NCBI RefSeq assembly: GCF_003966655.1
Contig: NZ_AP018795.1
Location: 558,001-622,000, forward strand
Reading direction: 5' to 3'
Origin: Acidithiobacillus ferridurans
GTDB lineage: Bacteria; Pseudomonadota; Gammaproteobacteria; Acidithiobacillales; Acidithiobacillaceae
DNA length: 64,000 nt
The translations under genes and the position numbers were made by a program. A model generated the notes under the pieces. The model made no database searches. It worked only from the letters and a program-made list of their open reading frames with translations, and was not told where the DNA came from. Below, piece by piece: positions 31,159 to 39,720 of this stretch (position 1 is its first letter; each line of letters starts with the position of its first letter).

Positions 31159-34011
31159 ATGTCTAAACCTACCACCCAGACCGTCATCGGCAACCCTGCC
31201 TACGACCCTTCCGAAGCCAGCCGTTACAAAGTCATTCGTCGCAACAACGCGATGGTCAATTTTGACGCCAGCAAGATTCATATCGCCATGACGAAGGCTT
31301 TCCTGGCCGTGGAGGGCGGCAGCGGGGCGGCAAGCGCGCGCGTTCGTGACCTCGTCAGCCGCCTGACAGAACAGGTGATCGAAGCACTGAAACGGCGCCA
31401 GCCGGGGGGCGGCACCTTTCACATCGAAGACATTCAGGATCAGGTGGAACTGGCGCTCATGCGTGCCGGCGAACACGAAGTCGCCAGGGCCTATGTGCTT
31501 TATCGCGAGGAGCGCGCGCGGGAACGCCGCCAGCAAGCTGCGGAGGAAACCCCAGCCGATGTCCCGGTTATTCAGGTCAGCTATCCGAATGGCAGCCGAC
31601 GGGTTCTGGACATGGTACGATTGCGCGCCGTTATCGAAGAAGCCTGCAGTGGCCTAGGCACCGCCGTGTCGATAGACGCCATTCTCGGCAACACCGTCAA
31701 AAATCTCTACGACGGTATCAGTGAGGATGAGCTGTTTCAGGCCCCCATTCTGGCCAGCCGGGTGCTGATCGAGCGCGATCCCGCCTACGCCTACGTCTCG
31801 GCACGTCTGCTTCTCGACCGCGTGCGCTGGGAAGTACTCGGTGAAGCCGCGACGCAGGCAGAGATGACCGCACGTTATCCCCAGTATTTCCGCGACTATC
31901 TGCAAACCGGCATCCAGAATGAGCTGATCGACCCGCGCCTGGGGCAGTATGATCTGGAACGCATCACCGCCGCGCTCCGGCCGGAGCGGGACCTGGACTT
32001 CCAGTATCTGGGCATGCAGATTCTGTATGATCGCTACTTTTTGCATGTACGGGAGCGTCGCATCGAGTTGCCGCAAGCCTTCTGGATGCGGGTGGCCATG
32101 GGTCTGGCGATGAATGAAGTCGACCGCGAAACCCACGCCATCGCCTTTTACGAAGTGCTGTCGAGCTTCGACTTCGTCAGTTCGACACCCACCTTATTCA
32201 ATGCCGGAACCTTGCGCCCGCAGTTGTCCAGTTGCTTCCTGACCACGGTGGGTGACGACCTGGATGACATCTACGAGGCCATCAAAGAAAACGCCATGCT
32301 CTCCAAGTTCAGCGGCGGGCTGGGGAACGACTGGACGCCGGTGCGTGCGCTGGGCTCCTTCATCAAAGGCACCAATGGCAAGTCGCAGGGCGTCGTTCCC
32401 TTCCTCAAGGTGGTCAACGACACGGCGGTGGCGGTCAATCAGGGCGGCAAGCGCAAAGGCGCGGTCTGCGCCTATCTGGAAACCTGGCACATGGATATCG
32501 AGGAATTCCTCGAACTGCGCAAGAATACCGGCGACGACCGCCGCCGCACCCACGATATGAATACCGCCAACTGGATCCCCGATCTCTTCATGGAGCGCGT
32601 GGAAAGCAACGCGATGTGGACACTGTTCAGCCCCAATGAAACACCGGATTTGCATGACCTTACCGGGGCGGCGTTCCGGGAGCGCTATGAGCACTATGAG
32701 CACATGGCAGATGCGGGCACCATCGGGTTGTTCAAGCGCATACCAGCCGTTCATCTCTGGCGCAAAATGCTGACCATGCTCTTCGAGACCGGCCATCCCT
32801 GGATCACCTTCAAGGACCCCTGCAACCTGCGCAGCCCGCAGCAGCACGTCGGAGTAGTGCACAGTTCCAACCTCTGCACCGAAATCACCCTCAATACCAA
32901 CGCCAAAGAAATTGCCGTCTGTAACCTGGGGTCCGTCAACCTGGTAGCCCATTTGCGGGCAGTGGCGGACGCCGACTCCGGCGCATTGCGCGAGAACAGC
33001 GCACCGGAAGAACTGCTCGCCATGATGGATGGGGAAAAGTTGCATCACACCATCCGCGTTGCCATGCGGATGCTGGATAATGTCATCGACATGAACTACT
33101 ACGCCGTTGCCAAGGCACGTAATAGTAATCTGCGGCACCGGCCGGTGGGCCTGGGGCTGATGGGCTTCTCCGATGCCTTGTTACAGATGCGGATTCCTTA
33201 CGCTTCGGCAGCAGCCCTCGCCTTTGCCGACATCAGCCAGGAAGTCATTTCCTACCATGCCATCGATGCATCGGCCGATCTGGCCCGGGAACGGGGCAGT
33301 TATCAGAGCTTCCCAGGGTCCCTGTGGAGTCAGGGTATCCTGCCCATCGACAGCATCGAACGGCTCGCGGCCAGCCGTGAGCACGGCGTGGACGTGGACC
33401 GCAGCCAGCATCTGGACTGGGCAACACTGCGTGGCAAGGTACAGGGCGGCATGCGCAACAGCAATTGCCTGGCCATTGCGCCCACCGCTACCATCTCCAA
33501 TATTGTCGGTGTCAGCCAGGGTATTGAACCGATTTACCAGAACCTCTATGTCAAATCCAACCTGTCCGGCGAGTTTACGGTGGTGAACAGCTATCTGGTC
33601 CACGACCTGAAACGCCTGGAACTCTGGGATGAGGTCATGGTCAATGATTTGAAATACTTCGATGGCTCGGTCATGCCCGTAGACCGCATTCCGGCGAGCA
33701 TCAAGCCCCTATATGCCAACGCCTTTGAAATCGATCCGGAATGGCTGGTGGAAGCGGCGGCGCGGCGGCAGAAATGGCTGGATCAGGCCCAGAGTCTCAA
33801 CCTCTATTTCGGCCAGCCTTCCGGCAAAAAAATCGACGAGATCTACCGGCTGGCCTGGAAACGCGGCTTGAAGACCACCTACTACCTGCGTTCACTGAGC
33901 GCCACGGCAGCCGAAAAATCGACGGTGCAGACGGGCACCCTCAATGCTGTTGTATCGGGTCAACCCAAAGCCTGTGCGATCGATGATCCGACTTGTGAGG
34001 CCTGTCAGTGA
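31159..34011 (+). CDS. nrdA: Ribonucleoside-diphosphate reductase alpha subunit, class Ia, two ATP cones
   Basis: 950 residues, longer than the E. coli protein because two ATP-cone allosteric domains are stacked at the N terminus (about 22-120 and 130-225), the layout known from Pseudomonas aeruginosa NrdA. The catalytic barrel has active-site cysteines in [25 protein letters not shown] (radical cysteine and general-base glutamate) and [10 protein letters not shown]. The C-terminal tail ends DDPTCEACQ, the mobile redox pair. A promoter with two NrdR boxes lies upstream; nrdB begins 31 bases after the stop. Confidence 0.97.
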   Translation: MSKPTTQTVIGNPAYDPSEASRYKVIRRNNAMVNFDASKIHIAMTKAFLAVEGGSGAASARVRDLVSRLTEQVIEALKRRQPGGGTFHIEDIQDQVELALMRAGEHEVARAYVLYREERARERRQQAAEETPADVPVIQVSYPNGSRRVLDMVRLRAVIEEACSGLGTAVSIDAILGNTVKNLYDGISEDELFQAPILASRVLIERDPAYAYVSARLLLDRVRWEVLGEAATQAEMTARYPQYFRDYLQTGIQNELIDPRLGQYDLERITAALRPERDLDFQYLGMQILYDRYFLHVRERRIELPQAFWMRVAMGLAMNEVDRETHAIAFYEVLSSFDFVSSTPTLFNAGTLRPQLSSCFLTTVGDDLDDIYEAIKENAMLSKFSGGLGNDWTPVRALGSFIKGTNGKSQGVVPFLKVVNDTAVAVNQGGKRKGAVCAYLETWHMDIEEFLELRKNTGDDRRRTHDMNTANWIPDLFMERVESNAMWTLFSPNETPDLHDLTGAAFRERYEHYEHMADAGTIGLFKRIPAVHLWRKMLTMLFETGHPWITFKDPCNLRSPQQHVGVVHSSNLCTEITLNTNAKEIAVCNLGSVNLVAHLRAVADADSGALRENSAPEELLAMMDGEKLHHTIRVAMRMLDNVIDMNYYAVAKARNSNLRHRPVGLGLMGFSDALLQMRIPYASAAALAFADISQEVISYHAIDASADLARERGSYQSFPGSLWSQGILPIDSIERLAASREHGVDVDRSQHLDWATLRGKVQGGMRNSNCLAIAPTATISNIVGVSQGIEPIYQNLYVKSNLSGEFTVVNSYLVHDLKRLELWDEVMVNDLKYFDGSVMPVDRIPASIKPLYANAFEIDPEWLVEAAARRQKWLDQAQSLNLYFGQPSGKKIDEIYRLAWKRGLKTTYYLRSLSATAAEKSTVQTGTLNAVVSGQPKACAIDDPTCEACQ

Positions 34012-34042
34012 TACGGGAATTGTTAAAAATAAGGAAAGCATC

Positions 34043-35167
34043 ATGTTAAGTTTTGAAGAAAATCTTCGTAAAGAATCCATTCTCAATGGACCGTTAGCGA
34101 TGCGTCCGGAGCATGTTGGTGGCATCGAGGAGACTGACATGAACAGTTTTGAACGGGTGCGCGCTGAGGACAAGCGCATCATTAACGGCCACGCCGATGT
34201 CAACCAACTGGTGCCCTTCAAATACCAGTGGGCCTGGGACAAATACCTCGCCGCCTGCGCCAACCACTGGATGCCGCAGGAAATTCAGATGTCCAGGGAC
34301 ATCGCCCTGTGGAAAGACCCCAAGGGGCTGACCGAGGACGAGCGGCGTATCGTGAAGCGCAATCTGGGCTTTTTTGTGACGGCGGACAGTCTGGCGGCCA
34401 ACAACATCGTGCTGGGCACGTATCGTCATATCACCGCCCCGGAATGCCGCCAGTATATGCTGCGCCAAGCCTTTGAAGAGGCCATTCATACCCACGCATA
34501 TCAGTACATTGTCGAATCCATCGGCCTCGATGAGGGCGAGATATTCAACATGTACCACGAGGTACCCTCGGTACGGAATAAGGATCAGTTTCTGATGCCT
34601 TTTATCGACATTCTGGCGGACCCCCATTTCAAAACCGGCACCCTGGAAAATGATCAGAAATTATTACGCTCGCTGATCGTATTTGCGGCGATCATGGAAG
34701 GCACCTTTTTCTATGTGGGTTTCAGCCAGATTTTGGCGATGGGCCGGCAGAACAAAATGGTGGGCGCGGCGGAGCAGTATCAATACATCCTGCGCGATGA
34801 ATCCATGCACTGCAATTTCGGTATCGATATGGCCAACCAGATCAAGGTGGAAAATCCGCAGCTCTGGACAGAGGCTTTCCAGCAGGAAATCATCGACCTG
34901 ATCCGCCGCGGCGTAGAACTGGAATGTGCTTACGCCGACGATACTATGCCCCGCGGCGTGCTTGGCCTGAATGCACCGGTCTTCAGGGAATACGTCAAAT
35001 ATATCGGCAATCGCCGTCTGGTGCAGCTCGGTTTGCCGCAACAGTATCCGGGCGTACAGAATCCCTTCCCGTGGATGAGCGAAATGATGGATCTCAAGAA
35101 AGAGAAGAACTTTTTTGAGACGCGGGTCACCGAGTATCAGACCGGCGGGGCGCTGAGCTGGGAATAA
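34043..35167 (+). CDS. nrdB: Ribonucleoside-diphosphate reductase beta subunit, class Ia
   Basis: 374 residues from the ATG at 34043, preceded by AAGGA; the frame is open 33 codons further but that part overlaps nrdA. It is the ferritin-like radical-generating subunit. Metal ligands and the radical tyrosine are visible: D115 ([10 protein letters not shown]), E146, H149 and Y153 in [13 protein letters not shown], plus later glutamates and a histidine in [11 protein letters not shown]. The tyrosine is present, so a tyrosyl radical is expected. Co-transcribed with nrdA. Confidence 0.97.
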   Translation: MLSFEENLRKESILNGPLAMRPEHVGGIEETDMNSFERVRAEDKRIINGHADVNQLVPFKYQWAWDKYLAACANHWMPQEIQMSRDIALWKDPKGLTEDERRIVKRNLGFFVTADSLAANNIVLGTYRHITAPECRQYMLRQAFEEAIHTHAYQYIVESIGLDEGEIFNMYHEVPSVRNKDQFLMPFIDILADPHFKTGTLENDQKLLRSLIVFAAIMEGTFFYVGFSQILAMGRQNKMVGAAEQYQYILRDESMHCNFGIDMANQIKVENPQLWTEAFQQEIIDLIRRGVELECAYADDTMPRGVLGLNAPVFREYVKYIGNRRLVQLGLPQQYPGVQNPFPWMSEMMDLKKEKNFFETRVTEYQTGGALSWE

Positions 35168-35230
35168 GCGGGTTCGTTCGTTGGGCGACACATAAAGTGA
35201 GATCAAATGAGACCAGTCAGCCAAACGTAG

Positions 35231-35257
35231 GCTGCCTCTTCTTAATGAAGAGGCAGC
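35231..35257 (+). terminator. Perfect 11-bp hairpin downstream of nrdB, no T tract
   Basis: GCTGCCTCTTC-TTAAT-GAAGAGGCAGC is a perfect 11-bp stem with a 5-base loop, 63 bases after the nrdB stop. It lacks the T run of a classical terminator on either strand. It may still stop or stabilise the nrdAB message, or mark the edge of inserted DNA. The 170 bases after it contain no recognised gene. Confidence 0.45.
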
Positions 35258-35430
35258 AAAAGACAAAAACCTCGTCTCGCGCGTAATGCCCAACCATAAT
35301 TCGAATGTCCACAGTGCAGCGTTTGCAGTCATTCTCGCCCAGCTTTGAAACGTATGCGTTAGAAACATCGATAACTAACTGCATTGCAAACCTAATCGCG
35401 GGAAGGGGAAAGTGATGAGTATGTACACGA

Positions 35431-35604
35431 TTAAAATCGAAAATTGCCCGATGCGGGTGGCGACTTGATGAGCAGGTATTGCTCGCCACGCTTTTCGTAG
35501 GCGCGTTCCTGCATCGGCCGCATCCCCAGCGCATTGGCCTTGGTCGACGCGCCGTTACGGGCGTAGGTGACGGAGACGGAGGGGATGCTTTTCCCCATAT
35601 TCAT
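35431..35604 (-). pseudogene. N-terminal fragment of a DEAD/DEAH-type helicase (res-like), cut at the Walker A motif
   Basis: 57 residues start MNMGKSIPSVSVTYARNG and run to YLLIKSPPASG, then become NFRF and stop. The P loop should continue G-K-S/T after SPPASG, so homology ends inside Walker A and the rest of the gene is missing. The start codon directly follows the vapC stop (TGA-ATG), so it was the next gene of that operon. The N-terminal region resembles the helicase/endonuclease subunit of type III-like restriction systems; the family call is from memory of similar sequences. Confidence 0.6.
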
Positions 35605-36003
35605 TCAATTTTCCCCATCGGTCTTGGCGAACAGCGCCACGCAAGGCAGCCCATCGAAATGCGCATCGCAGGTGAGCAAGGTCGCGCCCTGACGCCGCGC
35701 CGTCGCGTAAACGATGGCATCGGCCGTGGCCAGCTTGTATTCGCGGTGCAAATCTGCCGCGAGCAGCGCGACGGCGGTGTCCAGGGGCACGACGACGCAT
35801 TTCTGCGTATAGGCGATCACCTGGTCGGCCTGTTCCTCGCCGACTTCACGCACCAGCCACTTCGACAGTTCAAGCTGCACGATGGTCGGCACAATGCACT
35901 GCGGCCTGTCCGGAAACTGCTTTCCCAGACGCTTGCCCAGCGCGGTGTCGGCAAGCCATTCGATCCATGCCGAGGTATCGACCACGCAAGGCGCTGCCCC
36001 CAT
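35605..36003 (-). CDS. vapC: PIN-domain toxin, VapC-like
   Basis: 132 residues with a PIN ribonuclease fold. The acidic site is visible: D9 in VVDTSAWIEW, E45 in IVQLELSKW, D93 in ATADAIVYATA, and D111/D115 in LTCDAHFDGLP. VapC toxins cleave tRNA or rRNA and are held by VapB. The ATG overlaps the vapB stop by one base (TGATG). It sits between relics of a methylase-like and a helicase-like gene. The active site is intact, so the module may still work. Confidence 0.9.
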   Translation of the reverse strand: MGAAPCVVDTSAWIEWLADTALGKRLGKQFPDRPQCIVPTIVQLELSKWLVREVGEEQADQVIAYTQKCVVVPLDTAVALLAADLHREYKLATADAIVYATARRQGATLLTCDAHFDGLPCVALFAKTDGEN

Positions 36004-36215
36004 CAGTAGCGATCCTTGCGATCACGGACATCAGAGGTGGCAGCACCCTTGGCGATGCCGACCAACTGCGCCATCTCGGGCACAGGCATCACCAGCACAC
36101 CCTTGCCCTTGGGAATGAACACGAACTCCTGCCCTGCCTCCCAGTGCTGCTCTTCGCGCACGGCCTTGGGGATGGAAATCTGGAACTTGCTCGACAAGGT
36201 GGCTGTAGCGGTCAT
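36003..36215 (-). CDS. vapB: AbrB/SpoVT-type antitoxin, VapB-like
   Basis: 70 residues from the ATG at 36215, preceded by AGGAG at 8 bases; a GTG three codons earlier lacks a site. The N-terminal swapped-hairpin domain is typical: TLSSKFQISIPKAVREEQHW then AGQEFVFIPKGKGVLVMPV. The charged C-terminal tail should contact VapC. Such antitoxins usually repress their own operon. Confidence 0.88.
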   Translation of the reverse strand: MTATATLSSKFQISIPKAVREEQHWEAGQEFVFIPKGKGVLVMPVPEMAQLVGIAKGAATSDVRDRKDRY

Positions 36216-36287
36216 GGTTCGCACTCCTGTGGAATCGATGCGTATTTGGTAAGAATACCTGACTCCAGCCCGGGATGCCAGGCAATT

Positions 36288-36452
36288 TCACAGCCCAAGC
36301 GTTGACTCTGGGTGTTTCGCACCCGCCTTGCGCTTGCTGCCCTTGGCCGGTGCAGCCGCAGCGGTCATCTTGGTGTAGAGATCGAACAGCTTTTCCAGCC
36401 GCTCGGTGTCGTTCTTGAAGCGACGGCCGATGTAGATACGCTCCAGCACTCG
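36288..36452 (-). pseudogene. C-terminal fragment of a restriction-modification protein (mod-like)
   Basis: About 55 residues are family-like, from RVLERIYIGRRFKNDTERLE through FDLYTKMT to a lysine-rich tail. Upstream, the frame runs into a remnant of an ISL3-like right end at 36452-36494, so the 5' part has been removed. It precedes vapB on the same strand. With the res-like fragment behind vapC, it looks like the edge of a mod-vapBC-res operon. The assignment to a methylase is an inference from this order. Confidence 0.45.
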
Positions 36453-36494
36453 TAAACAGGATCTCAGGCTAGCCACTTAAAACGTCGAGGAACC
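36452..36494 (+). repeat. ISL3-like right-end remnant, copy 1
   Basis: 43 bases (GTAAACAGGATCTCAGG to GTCGAGGAACC) match 39676-39718 at 40 of 43 positions in the same orientation. In copy 2 this sequence is the end of a transposase frame plus its terminal bases. Here the transposase is gone. The two copies bracket about 3.2 kb. Confidence 0.7.
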
Positions 36495-36617
36495 CAGGAA
36501 GTTTTACAGATTGAGCCTTTCCCGCGATTTTCTCCTTTCTCCTTACGTCATCTCAAAATTGCGAGATAGCCGAAAACTCGCGGGAGACTTCTGAGCGATT
36601 ATCGTCCCTCCGCCCGC

Positions 36618-37148
36618 TCACTTGTCAGGTGTTCTGTGATGCTGTGCCCAAGTCTTGGCAGCCAATTGGGTGTAGGTGGCTTTTTGTGCGGGATTGAGCA
36701 ATGCATAGCCTTGGAGATGGTAAGGAACCATTTCCCATCCTAATCGCATTTCTGCTTTCCCAACGCGGATGATGTCACCTTTTATCGTTGCCAAGGTCGG
36801 ATGTGCGGTAGCGGCGTCCTTTTCGTACTTGTCATATGCCTGCTGCAGTGCCCTGTCATCCTCGATGGTGTGCATAGCCATCTCATCCTTGATCTGGCTT
36901 TCCCTCTGGATTTGTCCGGGTGTCAAATGAAACGCAGATTTATTCTTTAGTATCCAGTAAGGTCCAGGATGATATCTTTTGAAAATTGAAGAAAAACCCA
37001 GGGAATGAGTTCGAAAATACTGTTGGGCCTGTTTCTTTTGACCAGGGCTCATTGTTTCAAGCTGACCTAAAGACAAGGCGTAGGCAGAGGAAGTGCTCAA
37101 CAACAGAATGGCTGTGATACTCGATAGCAATACTTTTACAGATTTCAT
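36618..37148 (-). CDS. Exported LTXXQ-motif protein, Spy/CpxP-like
   Basis: 176 residues with a signal peptide (VKVLLSSITAILLLSTSSAY-A). The mature part is helical and charged. It holds the repeated motif of the periplasmic Spy/CpxP family: FHLTPGQIQRE near residue 74 and LLNPAQKATYTQL near 155, with MSPGQKKQA near 33 as a third, weaker copy. Spy-like proteins are ATP-independent periplasmic chaperones or envelope-stress sensors. The gene stands alone in the stretch bracketed by ISL3-like ends, about 120 bases upstream of the ISL3 copy 1. Confidence 0.65.
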   Translation of the reverse strand: MKSVKVLLSSITAILLLSTSSAYALSLGQLETMSPGQKKQAQQYFRTHSLGFSSIFKRYHPGPYWILKNKSAFHLTPGQIQRESQIKDEMAMHTIEDDRALQQAYDKYEKDAATAHPTLATIKGDIIRVGKAEMRLGWEMVPYHLQGYALLNPAQKATYTQLAAKTWAQHHRTPDK

Positions 37149-37347
37149 TAGACAATCCTTATAACAGTAAATATCTCCAGGTAAAAACTAGGAGATTTGG
37201 TTCGTGAACCGCTTAAAGCAGATTGAAGAGAAGCTAGTACGCCTCCCAATCCACAGTCTAATCCAAGTCGGTTTCCTTTGCATAAAGGAGGTATAAAACG
37301 CGATATTTAGGAATCAGGCCGTGCCTGATCTCTTGATACCATTTTTT

Positions 37348-37384
37348 TCCCCGTCTTCCCCACGCATGTGAGGGGAAGACGGGG
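37348..37384. repeat. Perfect 13-bp inverted repeat with a CRISPR-repeat-like core
   Basis: CCCCGTCTTCCCC and GGGGAAGACGGGG flank ACGCATGTGA. On the plus strand a T run precedes the stem, and an A run therefore follows it on the minus strand, so it is not a classical terminator for either side. The left half plus loop (TCTTCCCCACGCATGTG) resembles the repeat of type I-E CRISPR arrays. There is only one copy, with no spacers. Confidence 0.45.
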
Positions 37385-37424
37385 GTTGCTGGGTGCTTAC
37401 CCTCGTTGCGTGAAGGGCGCACCC

Positions 37425-37811
37425 TTAATTGCCTACGTAACCAAACTCTCCGCGCCATTGTCCATGTTTAATATCCAGACTCAGCCAACGCGCCAGGAAC
37501 GGTTCCACTCGCTTGATGGGGAAGGTTTGCAGCTCGGGTACCGGTTGGTCGGATATCAGGCAGGTCTTCGTGCCGACGGCGCGGAACCCGATCCGTACTT
37601 GCTGCTCGCCGCCATCAAGCAGGAGAGCGTCAGGATGTTCTGACTCCAGGAACAGCACCTGTTTGCGAATCATGCAACTGAACAGCAATTCGAGATGTAC
37701 GAGCAATGGTGTCTCACGTTGCGCGAGCGCGCGTCGAGCGGCGGCGGTCAGGCGCAGTTCGATTGTACCGGCGAGTGTGCTGCTGGATTGCGCCGAGGTG
37801 ACATCACTCAT
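37425..37811 (-). CDS. Unknown protein, last gene of the aldolase/PadR cluster
   Basis: 128 residues from the ATG at 37811; the open frame extends 75 codons further over the neighbour but reads as a shadow. I do not recognise the family. The sequence has an alanine-rich start, a mixed core (LVHLELLFSCMIRKQVLFLE), a KTCLISDQPVPELQTFPIKR segment and ends EFGYVGN. There is no signal peptide or transmembrane helix. It overlaps the end of the carboxymuconolactone decarboxylase-like gene by 8 bases, so it belongs to that operon and probably to its pathway. Confidence 0.7.
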   Translation of the reverse strand: MSDVTSAQSSSTLAGTIELRLTAAARRALAQRETPLLVHLELLFSCMIRKQVLFLESEHPDALLLDGGEQQVRIGFRAVGTKTCLISDQPVPELQTFPIKRVEPFLARWLSLDIKHGQWRGEFGYVGN

Positions 37812-38193
37812 TGGCGTTGTCTCCTGTGGATTCCCGCAGGGCCTGGCTGACCACTTGGACGCCCAGGTTGTAAGCCGGCATGCCGCCGACGATGGCTGCC
37901 GTTTCGCACACGCCGTGCAGCTCAGGCGCGTCTGCGCCTGCCTGGATTGCGGCACGTGCATGCAATAGAGCGGGTGCCTCACGGCCAAGTACCAGAAGCA
38001 TACCCAGATGGACAAGCTGCTGGGTTTTGCGTTCAAGCGGATTGTGATGGATTAACGTGTCGCGCAGGTGCTCGATGGCCTCGAGAGCGGTCTCACGGCC
38101 GGCCATGCGTGCCAGATCGATTCTCATGCGTACGCCATCGGGGATATATCCGAATAGTTCCTTGTAACGTGTCTCAACGGGAGTTTCATTCAT
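37804..38193 (-). CDS. Carboxymuconolactone decarboxylase / AhpD-like protein
   Basis: 129 residues, all-helical. The family pattern is visible in DGVRMRIDLARMAGRETALE, then LGMLLVLGREAPALLHARAAIQAGA and ELHGVCETAAIVGGMPAYN. It lacks the CXXC redox pair of AhpD, so it is closer to the PcaC decarboxylase side of the family. The substrate is unknown. The gene overlaps its neighbours on both sides by 8 bases, in the order aldolase, PadR, this gene, unknown. Confidence 0.82.
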   Translation of the reverse strand: MNETPVETRYKELFGYIPDGVRMRIDLARMAGRETALEAIEHLRDTLIHHNPLERKTQQLVHLGMLLVLGREAPALLHARAAIQAGADAPELHGVCETAAIVGGMPAYNLGVQVVSQALRESTGDNANE

Positions 38194-38575
38194 TTAGCGG
38201 ATTCCTTAAGTGCTCGTGCGTTGCGGGCCGGCAGCGCAGCGCATCGTAGCGTTGGATAAAGAGATCGAAGGCTTGGCGGCGGTGCGCAATGTCCTCGTGC
38301 CAGTCTGCCAATTCGTCAAGACCCACTGGTGTGATCTGGTAAACGCGGCGTGCCGCTCCAGAACCGACAGTGCTCCACTCCGAACGCAATGTGCCGCGCG
38401 CCTCCATCTCCCGCAGCAGGCGGTACAGATTGCCGGCATCCACTTTGAGCCCTTCCGGCAGCAATTGATTGATGCTGCGGTGAAGGGCCAGGCCATGTGT
38501 CGGCTCCTCTGCACAGAGGAGCAGCGCGAAGCTTGCCAGGTGTCGGCCCTGGCGATTGGACTCTCTGGGTCTCAA
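38186..38575 (-). CDS. PadR-family transcriptional regulator
   Basis: 129 residues. The PadR winged helix is seen as SFALLLCAEEPTHGLALHRS, then KVDAGNLYRLLREMEARGTL and a wing ending RRVYQITPVGLDELADW. PadR proteins repress genes for phenolic or related compounds. The likely start is a TTG overlapping the aldolase stop. A perfect TATATGT-N5-ACATATA repeat upstream of the first gene of this cluster is a good operator candidate. Confidence 0.85.
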   Translation of the reverse strand: MRPRESNRQGRHLASFALLLCAEEPTHGLALHRSINQLLPEGLKVDAGNLYRLLREMEARGTLRSEWSTVGSGAARRVYQITPVGLDELADWHEDIAHRRQAFDLFIQRYDALRCRPATHEHLRNPLNE

Positions 38576-39234
38576 GACGCCTTCCGAAAACGTTGCATGC
38601 GTTCCGCCACTTCGCGATAAGCGGCATCGGGCAGTGCCTTTTCTCCGCCTAGCACGCGCGCATGCAGTACCAGTTCTGCGGCCTCTTCCAATGCCGTCAG
38701 GCGGTTCAGTGCCACTTCAGGCGTATCGCCCGTCACCAGTACGCCATGGTTGGCCAGCAGTACGGCTACCGTATCGGGCCTGTCGAATGCCTCGAGTATT
38801 CCATTTACCGAGGCGCTCGAACCGCGCGGCGCCCAAGCGACGACGGGCACATCGGTATGCATGCCTTGGCGCAGCATCGGTTCGTAAACTGCGGGCACGG
38901 ACTGCTGGGCGACGGCGAACGCTGTGCTGTGGGTCGGGTGGCAGTGAATGATCGCGCAGATGTCCGCACGATGCCGGTAAAGCCGGGTGTGCATCTCGAT
39001 GATTTCGCGATAATTGGCATCAAAATCAGACTGCAGGCCTTCGGCCGCGACCGGAAGCCAGGAGAGGTCTTTTTCACCCAGATTGGCGACCGAACCGCCA
39101 CGAGTGATAAGCAGGCGGTCGTCCTACCGCGCAGAAAGATTGGCGTGTGCACCACGGAACAGCAGGCCGCGCTCACGCAGCGCATTGGCGGTACGAATCA
39201 GTTCCTGTGCCAGATTTAGTGTGCTGTCAGTCAT
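38572..39234 (-). pseudogene. Class II aldolase/adducin-family protein with an internal amber codon
   Basis: From the ATG at 39234 the frame reads MTDSTLNLAQELIRTANALR, then GLLFRGAHANLSAR, then TAG (39126-39124), and resumes DDRLLITRGGSVANLGEKDL to the end. Homologues carry on through this point, so the TAG (one substitution from CAG) interrupts a gene of about 220 codons. The zinc-site histidines (IIHCHPTHS; NHGVLVTG) and the rest look intact. A shorter product could start at the internal ATG at 38994 but would lack the N-terminal part. Relatives are fuculose- or ribulose-phosphate aldolases and decarboxylases. Confidence 0.8.
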
Positions 39235-39266
39235 GAATCACCTCACAGTTAGATGTTTATTGGTAA

Positions 39267-39285
39267 TATATGTAAATCACATATA
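39267..39285. promoter_or_regulatory. Candidate PadR operator
   Basis: TATATGT-AAATC-ACATATA is an exact 7-bp inverted repeat 33 bases upstream of the aldolase start. AT-rich ATGT/ACAT palindromes are typical PadR targets, and the cluster encodes its own PadR regulator. The link is an inference from position and sequence. Confidence 0.5.
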
Positions 39286-39328
39286 CATGACACGAGAATA
39301 CTCTTGGCTGTGAAGCAGTGCAAGCCAT

Positions 39329-39391
39329 TTAGAACGTGAGGCGCATGCCGGCGGAGATGCGGCATTTGTCGGGGGTATGAAGGTTGCCATA
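39329..39391 (-). pseudogene. C-terminal tip of an outer-membrane beta-barrel protein
   Basis: About 20 codons before a TAA read SYGNLHTPDKCRISAGMRLTF. The last strand ends in phenylalanine with alternating residues (AGMRLTF), the signal recognised by the Bam complex. An in-frame stop lies just upstream, so only the last strand survives. It is a remnant. Confidence 0.45.
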
Positions 39392-39494
39392 ACTCGATTA
39401 GCGGTATGGGGATCTCTCTGCAAAAAGGTGCCAAAAATCACGCAGGAAACGCCGCATTACCCTAAATTCACAGGAGACACAGGTATTCTGGCAT

Positions 39495-39719
39495 TCCCCG
39501 CCCCCGGTGTCAGATACCGTCTTGAACCATTGGGATGGCGTGCTCCGCTGGTTCGAGAGCCAGATCAACAACGGCATTCTCGAAGGCTTCAACAGCCTCA
39601 TCCAATCCGCCAAGGCCAAGGCTCGGGGTTACCGCACCCACAAAAACTTCATCAACATGGCCTACCTGATCCTGGGTAAACTGGATCTCAGGATACCCAC
39701 TTAAAACGTCGAGGAACCA
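39495..39719 (+). mobile_element. ISL3-family transposase 3' fragment and right end (copy 2)
   Basis: The frame from about 39507 reads SDTVLNHWDGVLRWFESQIN, then NGILEGFNSLIQSAKAKARG and NMAYLILGKLDLRIPT, the C-terminal part of ISL3-type transposases. The bulk of the transposase is missing upstream. The terminal 43 bases recur at 36452-36494. It directly precedes an integron-type cassette ORF. Confidence 0.75.
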
Positions 39720-39720
39720 T

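Noticed and set aside
35217-35534. 105-codon minus-strand ORF between nrdB and the helicase fragment
   Set aside because: It overlaps the helicase N-terminus in another frame, includes the nrdB-side hairpin, and has no family resemblance.
37348-37384. CRISPR array
   Set aside because: Only one repeat-like unit, no second copy at a spacer distance, no cas genes.
37348-37384. Rho-independent terminator
   Set aside because: The T run precedes the stem on the plus strand, and the minus-strand transcript would have an A run after the stem.
37258-37458. 66-codon minus-strand ORF (ending in YLLYAKETDLD)
   Set aside because: It spans the large inverted repeat, overlaps the next gene and has no family resemblance; its C-terminal part could be a remnant but I could not place it.
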